DNA from: an uncultured Bacteroidales bacterium
Lineage (GTDB): Bacteria > Bacteroidota > Bacteroidia > Bacteroidales > Paludibacteraceae
Direction of reading: 5' to 3'
DNA: 62,758 nucleotides
NCBI GenBank assembly: GCA_900319645.1
Contig: ONPG01000010.1
Coordinates: forward strand, 1-62,758
The notes beneath the pieces were generated by a model, which searched no databases, was not told the DNA's origin, and saw only the letters and a program-made list of their open reading frames with translations. This document shows, in pieces, positions 15,799 to 23,852 of the stretch. Each line of letters opens with the position of its first letter. Within the stretch, counting starts at the first letter, position 1. The translations under genes and the position numbers were made by a program.

Positions 15799-18111
15799 TC
15801 AGCTTTTCTTGTTACGTTTGAAATTCTTGGCGGACATCATCGGTTCGCTGTGCGCCATGATCTCCCGGACACCTGCTTCGGTCAGCAAGGTGGCATCTAC
15901 TGATTTGGGAATACGGTAGTTGCCTTCGGGCGTCTGGATATAGTATCCGTAGCGTCCGTTGATGACCTTGATGTCTCCGAAATCATGGACCGGTGTAGCC
16001 GCCTGCTGTTTGGACTGGATCAGCTCCACTGCCTCGTCCATGCTAATCGTCATGGGGTCGGTCGTACGCGGGATAGAGACGAACGAACCGTCGTAGCGTA
16101 CGTAGGGGCCGAACTTGCCTTCGCCTATCACGATCTCTTTGCCCTCGTATTCGCCGAGGGTATATGGCAGCGAGTTCTTGAAGAGCTCCAGCGCCTCGTC
16201 GAGCGTGATGGAGAAGATCGACTGCTCCTTCTTGAGGCTGGCGAATTTAGGTTTGTCCACCGTGGCGTCACCCAGCTGGACACAGGGACCGATCTTGCTG
16301 ATTTTGGCGATGACGGGCAGACCTGTTTCCGGGTCGTTGCCCAGGAACCGTCCCTCGACTTTTCCCGATGGAATCGCGGCAATAGAGGGGTGGAACTTCT
16401 TGTAGAACGTATCCACGGTCTGTACCCAGTCGGCCTTGCCTTCGGCGATCCGGTCGAACTGTTTCTCCTCCTGGGCGGTGAAATTATAGTCGAGTATATC
16501 GCGGAAATTAGCCACTAAAAAGTCGTTGGTGATACATCCGAGGTCGGTAGGCAGGAGGCGTTGTGTCTCCGCTCCGTACAGCTCCTGTTTCTTGCGCTCG
16601 GTGACCTGTCCGTTTTTGAGGGTCAGGATAGCCGTGTCGCGTTTGACACCCGGTACGGATCCGCGCTCCACGTATTTGACATGCTGGATGGTCTCGATGA
16701 TGGTGGCGTAGGTGGACGGACGTCCGATACCTAACTCCTCCATGCGCTTGACCAGTGTGGCTTCGTTGAAGCGGTAGGGCGGTTTGTTGTAGGTCTGGAC
16801 AGCTTGCGCCTCCTGCAGTTTGAGTGCCTCGCGGATCGACATGGACGGCAGCACGCGGTTTTCGTCCTCGGGGTCGTCCGTGGATTGCACATAAACGCGT
16901 GTGAAACCGTCGAAAGTGATCACCTCTCCCGTCGCCACAAAGCGGTAGGGTGTGCCGGTGATACCCACCTCGATCTGCGTTTTCTCCACTTCGGCCTCCG
17001 TCATCTGGCTGGCAACAGTGCGTTTCCAGATCAGTTCGTAGAGACGCTGCTCGTCGCGGTTCGCACCTGCCTGCTCGTTCTCGAGATAGGTGGGACGGAT
17101 AGCTTCGTGCGCCTCCTGGGCTCCCTTGGTAGAGGTGTGGAACTGGCGGGTATGCACGTAGTTTTCGCCGAATTGATCGGCAATAACCTTCTTGGCGGTA
17201 GCCAGCGCGAGGGTCGAGAGATTGACGCTGTCGGTACGCATATAGGTGATCCGTCCGCTCTCGTAGAGCGACTGCGCCAGACGCATGGTCTTGGACACGG
17301 TGAAATGCAGTTTGCGTGCCGCCTCCTGCTGGAGCGTGGAGGTGGTGAAGGGCGGCGCAGGCATATGCTTGAGAGGCTTGCGCTCCACGCTGCCCACATG
17401 GAAGCGTGCGTTGGCGAGCGAGAGCAGGAAATCCTGCGCGTCGTTCTTGTGGGAGAAACGGTGGTTGAGCTCGCATCTGAGGACGGACGCGTCGCCCGGA
17501 TTTGTGCCGATGAAATCGGCGATAATGCGGTATTGCGAGCTGGTGCGGAACGCCTCTATCTCACGCTCTTTCTCTACAATCAGTCTCACCGCTACCGACT
17601 GCACGCGTCCTGCCGACAGACCGGTGGTCACTTTGCGCCAGAGCACGGGCGAGAGCTCGAAACCGACGATACGGTCCAGCACACGGCGGGCCTGCTGCGC
17701 GTTGACCAGATTGTAGTCGATATCACGGGGCTCGAGGATAGCCTGCTGGATAGCGGGCTTGGTGATCTCGTGGAAAACGATACGCTTGGTGTTGTCGGAC
17801 TGGAGATGAAGCACCTCTTTCAGGTGCCATGCTATCGCCTCTCCCTCGCGGTCCTCATCGGACGCGAGCCATACCGTGTCGGCTTTCTTGACCTCTTTGA
17901 GCAACTGCTCCACCAGATGCTCCTTGTGCGGGTCCACCGCATAATTGGGTTGGTAACCGTGCTCGAAATCGATGCCCATGGAGTTCTTACCCAGCGGCTC
18001 GATGTCGCGGATATGCCCCTGGCTGCTTAACACATGGTAGTCGCTACCGAGAAATTTCTCAATCGTCTTGGCCTTGGCCGGAGACTCTACTATAACCAGA
18101 TTTTTGCTCAT
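15799..18111 (-). CDS. topA: DNA topoisomerase I
   Basis: This 770-residue type IA topoisomerase relaxes negative supercoils. The Toprim domain is at the start (LVIVESPAKAKTIEKFLG, then DEDREGEAIAWHL). The catalytic Tyr is in GRITYMRTDSVNLS. The C-terminus has topoisomerase C-terminal repeats (FGPYVRYDG..., NGRYGYYIQTPEG) but no Cys4 zinc ribbons, as is usual in this phylum. I chose the ATG at 18111 (MSKNLVIVESP); the longer frame from 18183 would run through the promoter. Confidence 0.97.
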   Translation of the reverse strand: MSKNLVIVESPAKAKTIEKFLGSDYHVLSSQGHIRDIEPLGKNSMGIDFEHGYQPNYAVDPHKEHLVEQLLKEVKKADTVWLASDEDREGEAIAWHLKEVLHLQSDNTKRIVFHEITKPAIQQAILEPRDIDYNLVNAQQARRVLDRIVGFELSPVLWRKVTTGLSAGRVQSVAVRLIVEKEREIEAFRTSSQYRIIADFIGTNPGDASVLRCELNHRFSHKNDAQDFLLSLANARFHVGSVERKPLKHMPAPPFTTSTLQQEAARKLHFTVSKTMRLAQSLYESGRITYMRTDSVNLSTLALATAKKVIADQFGENYVHTRQFHTSTKGAQEAHEAIRPTYLENEQAGANRDEQRLYELIWKRTVASQMTEAEVEKTQIEVGITGTPYRFVATGEVITFDGFTRVYVQSTDDPEDENRVLPSMSIREALKLQEAQAVQTYNKPPYRFNEATLVKRMEELGIGRPSTYATIIETIQHVKYVERGSVPGVKRDTAILTLKNGQVTERKKQELYGAETQRLLPTDLGCITNDFLVANFRDILDYNFTAQEEKQFDRIAEGKADWVQTVDTFYKKFHPSIAAIPSGKVEGRFLGNDPETGLPVIAKISKIGPCVQLGDATVDKPKFASLKKEQSIFSITLDEALELFKNSLPYTLGEYEGKEIVIGEGKFGPYVRYDGSFVSIPRTTDPMTISMDEAVELIQSKQQAATPVHDFGDIKVINGRYGYYIQTPEGNYRIPKSVDATLLTEAGVREIMAHSEPMMSAKNFKRNKKS

Positions 18112-18150
18112 AAATCTATATAATAAGGTGTAAACCTCCAAAAAAATCGC

Positions 18151-18185
18151 TGCAAAAGTAGTATAAAAAAATAATATGAGCAAAT
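18151..18185 (-). promoter_or_regulatory. Promoter of topA
   Basis: Reverse strand: TTTGCTCATATTA (from 18184) and TACTTTTG (18160-18153). It is arranged back-to-back with the nfeD-floA promoter. Confidence 0.8.
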
Positions 18186-18198
18186 TTTTTTTTATTTG

Positions 18199-18230
18199 CT
18201 TGCATATATCAAAGATATTTAGTATCTTTG
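18199..18230 (+). promoter_or_regulatory. Promoter of the nfeD-floA operon
   Basis: CTTGCATATATCA from 18199 and TATCTTTG at 18223-18230. Confidence 0.85.
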
Positions 18231-18269
18231 CACCCGAATTGAAAAAAATATTTGTAAAATTTTCTCAAA

Positions 18270-18593
18270 ATGGCTTGCATGAATATCGTTTTAGTTGTAT
18301 TATTAGTGCTCGCGGGCGTCGCGTTATTATTAGCGGAGTTGTTCCTGCTGCCGGGGTTCGGTATAGCGGGTGTGAGCGGTTTCGGTTGCCTCATCGGTGC
18401 GGTGGTGGTGGCCTATCTGGTCATCGGTCGTCTGGCGGGCTATATCACGCTGGGTGCCTGCATAGTGCTGTCCGCACTGGCTGTTTGGGGATTTGTCCGC
18501 AGTCACGCTATCGACAAAATGGCGCTGGATACCAAGATTGACGGCCAGGTGAAGCTGGCGGACAACAAACTGAAGAAAACTGAAAATAAGTGA
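18270..18593 (+). CDS. NfeD-like membrane protein
   Basis: This 107-residue protein has three hydrophobic helices (about residues 4-30, 32-52 and 58-78) and the LLLAELFLLPGFGIAGV motif of NfeD proteins. It lacks the C-terminal OB-fold of long NfeD, ending instead in a Lys/Asp-rich tail. It sits 20 bases upstream of a flotillin-like gene, the standard nfeD-floA/yqeZ-yqfA type pairing, and probably works with it in organising membrane microdomains. The start may be the ATG at 18270 or the one at 18279. Confidence 0.8.
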   Translation: MACMNIVLVVLLVLAGVALLLAELFLLPGFGIAGVSGFGCLIGAVVVAYLVIGRLAGYITLGACIVLSALAVWGFVRSHAIDKMALDTKIDGQVKLADNKLKKTENK

Positions 18594-18613
18594 AACACTA
18601 AAAAAATACGATT

Positions 18614-19594
18614 ATGGATCCTGTTACATTGGTTTTGCTTGCGCTGATATTTGTGGCGCTGTGCATTTTCTTCTATTATGTCCCGTTCATGCTGTGGATC
18701 AACGCGGCTGTGAGCGGAGTGCATATCAGTCTGGTACAACTGTTTCTGATGCGTATCCGCAAGGTGCCGCCCACCAAGATTGTCAATTGCATGATCGAGG
18801 CGCACAAGGCGGGTCTGACCGACGTGAAACGCGACGGACTGGAGGCGCATTATCTCGCCGGTGGTCATATCGAGCGGGTGGTGCATGCCCTGGTGAGTGC
18901 GAGCAAGGCGGGTATCGATCTGCCCTTCCAGATGGCTACGGCGATTGATCTGGCTGGCCGTGATGTGTTTGAAGCCGTGCAGATGAGTGTCAATCCGCGT
19001 GTGATAGACACGCCGCCCGTAACGGCGGTGGCGAAAGACGGTATCCAGCTGATTGCCAAAGCCCGTGTAACGGTGCGTGCCAATATCCGCCAGCTCGTCG
19101 GAGGTGCAGGTGAGGACACGATCCTTGCCCGTGTAGGCGAGGGTATCGTCAGCTCGATCGGTAGCGCAGAGAGCCACAAACTGGTGCTCGAAAACCCCGA
19201 TTCCATCAGCAAACTGGTGCTGTCGAAAGGGTTGGACGACGGCACGGCATTCGAGATCCTGAGTATTGATATCGCCGATATCGACGTGGGTAAGAACATC
19301 GGCGCGCAGCTCCAGATGGATCAGGCGAACGCCGACAAGAACATCGCCCAGGCGAAAGCCGAGGAGCGCCGTGCGATGGCTATCGCCAGCGAGCAGGAGA
19401 TGAAAGCCAAAGCGCAGGAAGCACGTGCCAAAGTGATCGAGGCGGAGGCGCTGGTGCCACAAGCTATGGCGGAAGCGTTCCGCAACGGCAATCTGGGTAT
19501 CATGGACTACTACAAAATGCAGAATATCCAGGCGGATACCCAGATGCGCGAACAGATAGCTGGAGGAGGAACTGCGGCCAAGAAGAAGAATTAA
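18614..19594 (+). CDS. floA: Flotillin-like protein FloA (SPFH)
   Basis: This 326-residue scaffold protein has an N-terminal membrane segment (residues 4-30), an SPFH domain ([23 protein letters not shown] onward, and [20 protein letters not shown]) and a C-terminal Ala/Glu-rich coiled coil (residues 215-290, [20 protein letters not shown]). These match the UPF0365/FloA family, which assembles functional membrane microdomains. Length is typical (about 330). Confidence 0.95.
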   Translation: MDPVTLVLLALIFVALCIFFYYVPFMLWINAAVSGVHISLVQLFLMRIRKVPPTKIVNCMIEAHKAGLTDVKRDGLEAHYLAGGHIERVVHALVSASKAGIDLPFQMATAIDLAGRDVFEAVQMSVNPRVIDTPPVTAVAKDGIQLIAKARVTVRANIRQLVGGAGEDTILARVGEGIVSSIGSAESHKLVLENPDSISKLVLSKGLDDGTAFEILSIDIADIDVGKNIGAQLQMDQANADKNIAQAKAEERRAMAIASEQEMKAKAQEARAKVIEAEALVPQAMAEAFRNGNLGIMDYYKMQNIQADTQMREQIAGGGTAAKKKN

Positions 19595-19621
19595 ATTTCG
19601 CCGGAGGGCTGAACAGACAGG

Positions 19622-20416
19622 GTGAGAATAGCTTTATTACAATATCCGGTGGTATGGGCGGATCCGCATGAGAACGTGCGGCGTCTGGAGGAACGGCTTC
19701 GTGCTATCCGCGGCAAAGCGGACATTGCCGTTGTGCCGGAGATGTTCAGTACGGGTTTCTGCACCGACCGTCCTGACCTGGCGGAGCCGTGGGGCGGCGA
19801 GACCTGCCAGGCGCTCAGGCGTATGGCGGACGAATACGATATGGCTCTCATGGGGTCGATGATCGTGCGGGTGTTCGGAGGCAGCGGAGCAGATTCACGG
19901 GAGATCAGAAACCGGGGATTCCTGTTCGCTCCGGGGCAGGAGCCGCGGTTTATCGACAAACGCCACCTCTACAAACACGGCGGAGAGGCGGAGTTTATCT
20001 CGCCCGGCGACCAGCGGGAGGTATGGGAGTACCGCGGAGTCAAACTGCGGCTGGCTATCTGCTACGACCTGCGTTTCCCGGTATGGCTGCGTCAGGACAA
20101 GAACAACCTGTATGACATCCTGGTGGTGGTAGGCTGCTGGCCGACAGCGCGTATCAAATACTGGGACACGCTGCTGCAGGCACGCGGAGCGGAAAACCAC
20201 TGCTATGCCGTGGGGGTCAACCTGGTGGGAATAGACGGGCTGCAGATCGCCTATAACGGTCACTCGGCGGCTTACGACACATGGCTCAACGACCTGGCGG
20301 GATTCGCCGACGGCGAGGAAGGTACGCGGATTGTGGACCTCCCGATGGAGAAACTATGGCATTTCCGAGAAGTGCTGCCGCAATGGAAGGACGGAGACAG
20401 GTTCGTGATTAATTGA
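19622..20416 (+). CDS. Nitrilase-superfamily amidohydrolase (omega-amidase-like)
   Basis: This 264-residue enzyme carries the Glu-Lys-Cys triad of the superfamily: VVPEMFSTGF (Glu), DKRHLYKHGGE (Lys) and LAICYDLRFP (Cys). The sequence around them is closest to YafV/Nit2-type omega-amidases that hydrolyse alpha-keto-glutaramate or ketosuccinamate. It starts with GTG at 19622; no ATG fits. The last codons and stop (GTGATTAATTGA) run into a short-unit repeat that also spans the start of recJ. Co-transcribed with floA and recJ by spacing. Confidence 0.88.
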   Translation: MRIALLQYPVVWADPHENVRRLEERLRAIRGKADIAVVPEMFSTGFCTDRPDLAEPWGGETCQALRRMADEYDMALMGSMIVRVFGGSGADSREIRNRGFLFAPGQEPRFIDKRHLYKHGGEAEFISPGDQREVWEYRGVKLRLAICYDLRFPVWLRQDKNNLYDILVVVGCWPTARIKYWDTLLQARGAENHCYAVGVNLVGIDGLQIAYNGHSAAYDTWLNDLAGFADGEEGTRIVDLPMEKLWHFREVLPQWKDGDRFVIN

Positions 20417-20449
20417 CAATGGATAATTGATAATTGATAATTGGGGGTT
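20413..20449 (+). repeat. AATTGATAATTGATA short-unit repeat at the nitrilase/recJ junction
   Basis: Units ATTGACA, ATGGATA and ATTGATA (7-8 nt) span the nitrilase stop and supply the TTG start of recJ. The same unit forms the array at 43907-43977. Confidence 0.85.
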
Positions 20450-22161
20450 TGGAAACAGTTTGGAAAATACGGGAATGGACAGCTGAGGAGCAGGCAACGG
20501 CGGAACAGCTGGCTGCGGATCTGGACATCAGTCTGCTGGCGGGACGTATCCTTGCCGGCCGGGGAATCCGTACGGCGGTGGAGGCACGGGCGTATATCCA
20601 TCCTACGCTCGACAGCCTGCACGACCCGTTTCTGATGCGCGACATGACAGCCGCAGTCAACCGTCTGGAGCAGGCGCTCGACCGTCACGAGCGGATCATG
20701 GTCTATGGCGATTACGACGTGGACGGCACGACCGCCGTGGCACTGATGTATTCGTTTCTGCGCACACAGACCGACAATCTCATCTATTATATACCCGACC
20801 GCTACCGGGAGGGATACGGTATCTCCACCGTGGGTATTGACACTGCCAAACGCGAGGGATGCACCCTGGTCATCGCGCTCGATTGCGGCATCAAGGCGGT
20901 GGACAAGATAGCCTATGCCAACACCCTGGGCGTGGATTTTATCATCTGCGACCACCACACGCCCGGCGAGGAGATTCCCAAAGCTGTAGCGGTGCTGAAC
21001 ATGAAACGGAGCGATTGTCCGTATCCCTACAAGGAGTTGAGCGGTTGCGGAGTAGGATTCAAACTGGTGCAAGCCTACGCCCAGCGCAAAGGGATTGACA
21101 AGCAGGAGGTGTACCGTCTGCTGCCGCTCTTGGCAATGAGCATAGCGAGCGATATCGTGCCTGTGACGGGCGAGAACCGGGTGCTGGCTTTCTATGGGCT
21201 GAGGGCGCTGAACGCCTATCCGTCCGTCGGACTGAAAGCCATCATGCAGGTAGCCGGCATTGAGGGCAAACCCGTGACAATCAGCGATCTGGTGTATAAG
21301 ATAGGTCCGCGTATCAACGCCGCAGGGCGTATCAAGAGCGGCGCGGAGGCGGTTCGCCTGCTGATTACAGAAGATGAAGACGAGGCGAAGCAGTTCGCCC
21401 TGGATATCAACACCTACAACCAGGACCGACGTGACTATGACAGCCAGACCACCGACGAAGCTTTGGAGCAACTGCATGCCGACCCCCATAACGAGGAGAA
21501 ACACACCACGGTGGTGTACTCCCCTGAGTGGCACAAAGGCGTGGTGGGAATAGCTGCCAGCCGCTTGACGGAGACCTATTACCGTCCTACCATCGTCCTT
21601 ACCGCAGGCGAGAACGGTATCATCAGTGGCAGCGCACGGAGCGTGAGCGATTTCGACATCTATACGGCTATCGACTCGTGCCGCGACCTGCTCACCAATT
21701 TCGGGGGCCATAAGTTCGCCGCCGGACTGAGCATGCGGCTGAGCGATTTGGAGGAGTTCAAACGCCGTTTTGAGGCATATGTAGCCGCTCATATCACCCC
21801 CGGGCAGCAGGTGCCCACGCTGGAGGTGGAGGCGGAGGTCGAACTGAGCGACATGAACTGGAAACTCTACAAGATCCTGCAATGCCTCGAGCCTTTCGGT
21901 CCAGACAACGAACGTCCCCTCTTCCTCTGCCGCGGACTGATCAACAACCGCAACACTCGCGCGGTGAGCGACGGCAAACACCTCCATCTCGACCTGACTG
22001 ACCGCATCGTCGCGATGGACGGTATCGCGTTCGGAGAAGGCGACAAAGCCCAACACCTGCAGAACGGAAAAAGCGTGGATGTGTGTTTCTATCTGGAGGA
22101 AAACAGCTTCCGCGGACGCAGCACTTTGCAGATGAACGCACAAGACATCAAGGTAGATTAA
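20434..22161 (+). CDS. recJ: Single-stranded-DNA-specific exonuclease RecJ
   Basis: This 575-residue 5'-3' ssDNA exonuclease functions in recombination and repair. DHH-family motifs are complete: VYGDYDVDGTTAVALM, ALDCGI, and ICDHHTPGEEIP; the DHHA1 part includes GHKFAAGLSM. The open frame begins at a TTG inside a repeat; the true start may be TTG at 20434 or 20449, since no ATG is usable before conserved sequence. Last gene of the nfeD-floA-nitrilase-recJ cluster. Confidence 0.93.
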   Translation: MIIGGLETVWKIREWTAEEQATAEQLAADLDISLLAGRILAGRGIRTAVEARAYIHPTLDSLHDPFLMRDMTAAVNRLEQALDRHERIMVYGDYDVDGTTAVALMYSFLRTQTDNLIYYIPDRYREGYGISTVGIDTAKREGCTLVIALDCGIKAVDKIAYANTLGVDFIICDHHTPGEEIPKAVAVLNMKRSDCPYPYKELSGCGVGFKLVQAYAQRKGIDKQEVYRLLPLLAMSIASDIVPVTGENRVLAFYGLRALNAYPSVGLKAIMQVAGIEGKPVTISDLVYKIGPRINAAGRIKSGAEAVRLLITEDEDEAKQFALDINTYNQDRRDYDSQTTDEALEQLHADPHNEEKHTTVVYSPEWHKGVVGIAASRLTETYYRPTIVLTAGENGIISGSARSVSDFDIYTAIDSCRDLLTNFGGHKFAAGLSMRLSDLEEFKRRFEAYVAAHITPGQQVPTLEVEAEVELSDMNWKLYKILQCLEPFGPDNERPLFLCRGLINNRNTRAVSDGKHLHLDLTDRIVAMDGIAFGEGDKAQHLQNGKSVDVCFYLEENSFRGRSTLQMNAQDIKVD

Positions 22162-22193
22162 TTGACATTCGGTCGTCAAAAATTACACACAGA

Positions 22194-22241
22194 ATCGACT
22201 CTACGTAAAAAAATGCCCTTTTTTATCGACTTTACGTAAAA
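22194..22241 (+). promoter_or_regulatory. Two 31-bp-spaced ATCGACTnTACGTAAAA boxes
   Basis: ATCGACTCTACGTAAAA at 22194-22210 and ATCGACTTTACGTAAAA at 22225-22241. The start-to-start distance is 31 bp, three helical turns. The second box ends 16 bases before the -33 element at 22257. The identical geometry recurs at 23700-23778 before the fimbrial operon. Confidence 0.85.
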
Positions 22242-22256
22242 AAAAGTCGTAACTAC

Positions 22257-22287
22257 TTGCAAAAATGTTCGATTTTTGCTAACTTTG
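22257..22287 (+). promoter_or_regulatory. Promoter of the membrane AraC regulator gene
   Basis: TTGCAAAAATGTTC from 22257 and TAACTTTG at 22280-22287. Confidence 0.8.
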
Positions 22288-22289
22288 CA

Positions 22290-22425
22290 GTCGTTTTTTA
22301 AATAAAAAACGTAAGTCGTGCCTGCATGTCGTTGCCGATCTGATTGGGCAGATGTTGCATTTTTTTAGTTTAAGAACCGTAAATCGCGCCTATGAAACGC
22401 CTAAACAACACAAAATCAAATAGTT
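22290..22425 (+). promoter_or_regulatory. Leader with attenuator-like hairpin and a 17-codon uORF
   Basis: The 136-base leader holds a CGTTTTTT/AAAAAACG hairpin at 22292-22312, then ATCTG-ATTGGG-CAGAT followed by TTGCATTTTTTT (22335-22367), which looks like an intrinsic terminator. A 17-codon uORF starts at ATG 22392 and ends with TAA at 22443, overlapping the regulator start at 22426 and finishing one base before the alternative ATG at 22447. Confidence 0.5.
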
Positions 22426-23682
22426 ATGAGAATGGGGGGGGGTAAAATGAATCTTCGCTATTTCTTTTCCGAATACAAATCCGTTATTTTATTCGGTGTG
22501 ATATTGGCGGCCTGTGTGGTAGTCAGTTATATTTTTTCTCCGTTGATACCGCTGAAAATCTATAGCGACATCATCCAGCCAATCCAGTACACCGCGCTGA
22601 TCACGTTCTGTTTCGGCAATGTGTGGATCGTCAGCCGTCACACCGACGGTACGCGCATGCACAAATTGATAATCATCGTGATGGCGGCATGGACTGTACT
22701 GATGAGTCTGGGATTTTTCATCAAGATGCGTTACGGCACCCACGGTGTGGCGGAGGGGCTGTTCAGCATGCACGGTTGGGAGCTGGTGTTCGGAAATGTA
22801 TTTGCCTTGCTGCTGCTCGCCTATCCCACCGAGTTGCTCCGTCCGGGCTGGCTGACGTTCCCCAAGGTGGTGTTGCAGCTGTTGCCTCCTTTGGTGGCGG
22901 GCGCGCTCGACTACTGGCTGGATTTTGACCTCCGGTGGTTTCTGGTTGCCTATCCGCTGTTAATGCTGGTGCTGCTGTTTAGGCACATACGCGCCTACCG
23001 CATCTGGTGCGAGGAGAACTACTCTTCGATGGACGATATTGATGTGCAATGGGTATGGAAATATCTGGTGATGGTGCTCATCTCCGGTTTGTCGTATATC
23101 TATTTGTGTTTCTCCACCGAGCCGACCTACCAGTTCACCCAGATGTGGCTCCTGTTCTTTATTCTGTTTATCAGTACCGAGCAGATTCTGTTCCGTCCCG
23201 ACCCCTGGCAAACGGTTCGCAATCGTGCCAAGCAGGCATCCAAATCGGTCAAATCCCATCCCAAAGCCGTCGTGGAGCCGGAGCCTGAAACCGAACCGAA
23301 ACAGGATGCTCAGGACGATGCGGAGATCGCTTCGGAGGAAACCAATGCTGCCAACCGCGCGATTCTCGAGGAGTGGATAGCAACCGAGAAACCCTATTGT
23401 TCGCCCGATTTCCGGCTGGAGGACCTGCGTGTGGTGCTGCCCCTCAACCGTTCGTATCTCTCCGGACTGATCAACGCCGAATACGGGTGTAATTTCTATC
23501 AATATGTCACACGTCATCGTATTGAGGAGGCAAAACGGCTACTCAAGGAGCAACCGGAACTCAAGATCCAGGAAGTAGCAGAGCAATGCGGTTTCTCGTC
23601 CTCCACCATGTTCGGTCGTGTGTTTGCGCGCGAGACCGGATTTACCCCGACAGAATGGGTTGCCCGCAACGAAAAGGCGTAA
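22426..23682 (+). CDS. Membrane-embedded AraC-family transcription regulator
   Basis: This 418-residue protein has about six to seven N-terminal transmembrane helices (residues 15-255), an acidic/charged linker (270-310) and a C-terminal AraC HTH pair (about 315-415: LNRSYLSGLINAEYGCNFYQYV, then IQEVAEQCGFSSSTMFGRVFARETG). Such proteins are expected to sense an envelope signal and bind DNA at the membrane. It directly precedes the fimbrial operon and shares its box array, so it is the leading candidate to bind it and to autoregulate. Codons 3-6 contain a run of nine G; the start could be ATG 22426 or, past the run, ATG 22447. Confidence 0.88.
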   Translation: MRMGGGKMNLRYFFSEYKSVILFGVILAACVVVSYIFSPLIPLKIYSDIIQPIQYTALITFCFGNVWIVSRHTDGTRMHKLIIIVMAAWTVLMSLGFFIKMRYGTHGVAEGLFSMHGWELVFGNVFALLLLAYPTELLRPGWLTFPKVVLQLLPPLVAGALDYWLDFDLRWFLVAYPLLMLVLLFRHIRAYRIWCEENYSSMDDIDVQWVWKYLVMVLISGLSYIYLCFSTEPTYQFTQMWLLFFILFISTEQILFRPDPWQTVRNRAKQASKSVKSHPKAVVEPEPETEPKQDAQDDAEIASEETNAANRAILEEWIATEKPYCSPDFRLEDLRVVLPLNRSYLSGLINAEYGCNFYQYVTRHRIEEAKRLLKEQPELKIQEVAEQCGFSSSTMFGRVFARETGFTPTEWVARNEKA

Positions 23683-23699
23683 AAAATGGACATCGATCC

Positions 23700-23778
23700 A
23701 TCGACTTTGCGTAAAAAATAGCATCGTTTTATCGACTCTACGTAAATTTTTGCACCATTTTATCGACTCTACGTAAAT
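23700..23778 (+). promoter_or_regulatory. Three 31-bp-spaced ATCGACTnTACGTAAA boxes
   Basis: ATCGACTTTGCGTAAAA at 23700, ATCGACTCTACGTAAAT at 23731 and again at 23762. Both intervals are exactly 31 bp. The last box ends 16 bases before the -33 element of the fimbrial operon promoter (23794), the same distance as at the regulator gene. Confidence 0.9.
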
Positions 23779-23793
23779 TTTTGATGTTTACTA

Positions 23794-23824
23794 TTGCATA
23801 TTTCTGATTTTTGGAGTACCTTTG
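23794..23824 (+). promoter_or_regulatory. Promoter of the fimbrial operon
   Basis: TTGCATATTTC from 23794 and TACCTTTG at 23817-23824; ATG of the first gene at 23853. Confidence 0.85.
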
Positions 23825-23852
23825 CAAACTTTTGTAGCGAAACCTACTCCAA

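Noticed and set aside
20272-22179. 635-codon minus-strand frame
   Set aside because: It is antisense to recJ and the nitrilase, both with complete catalytic motifs.
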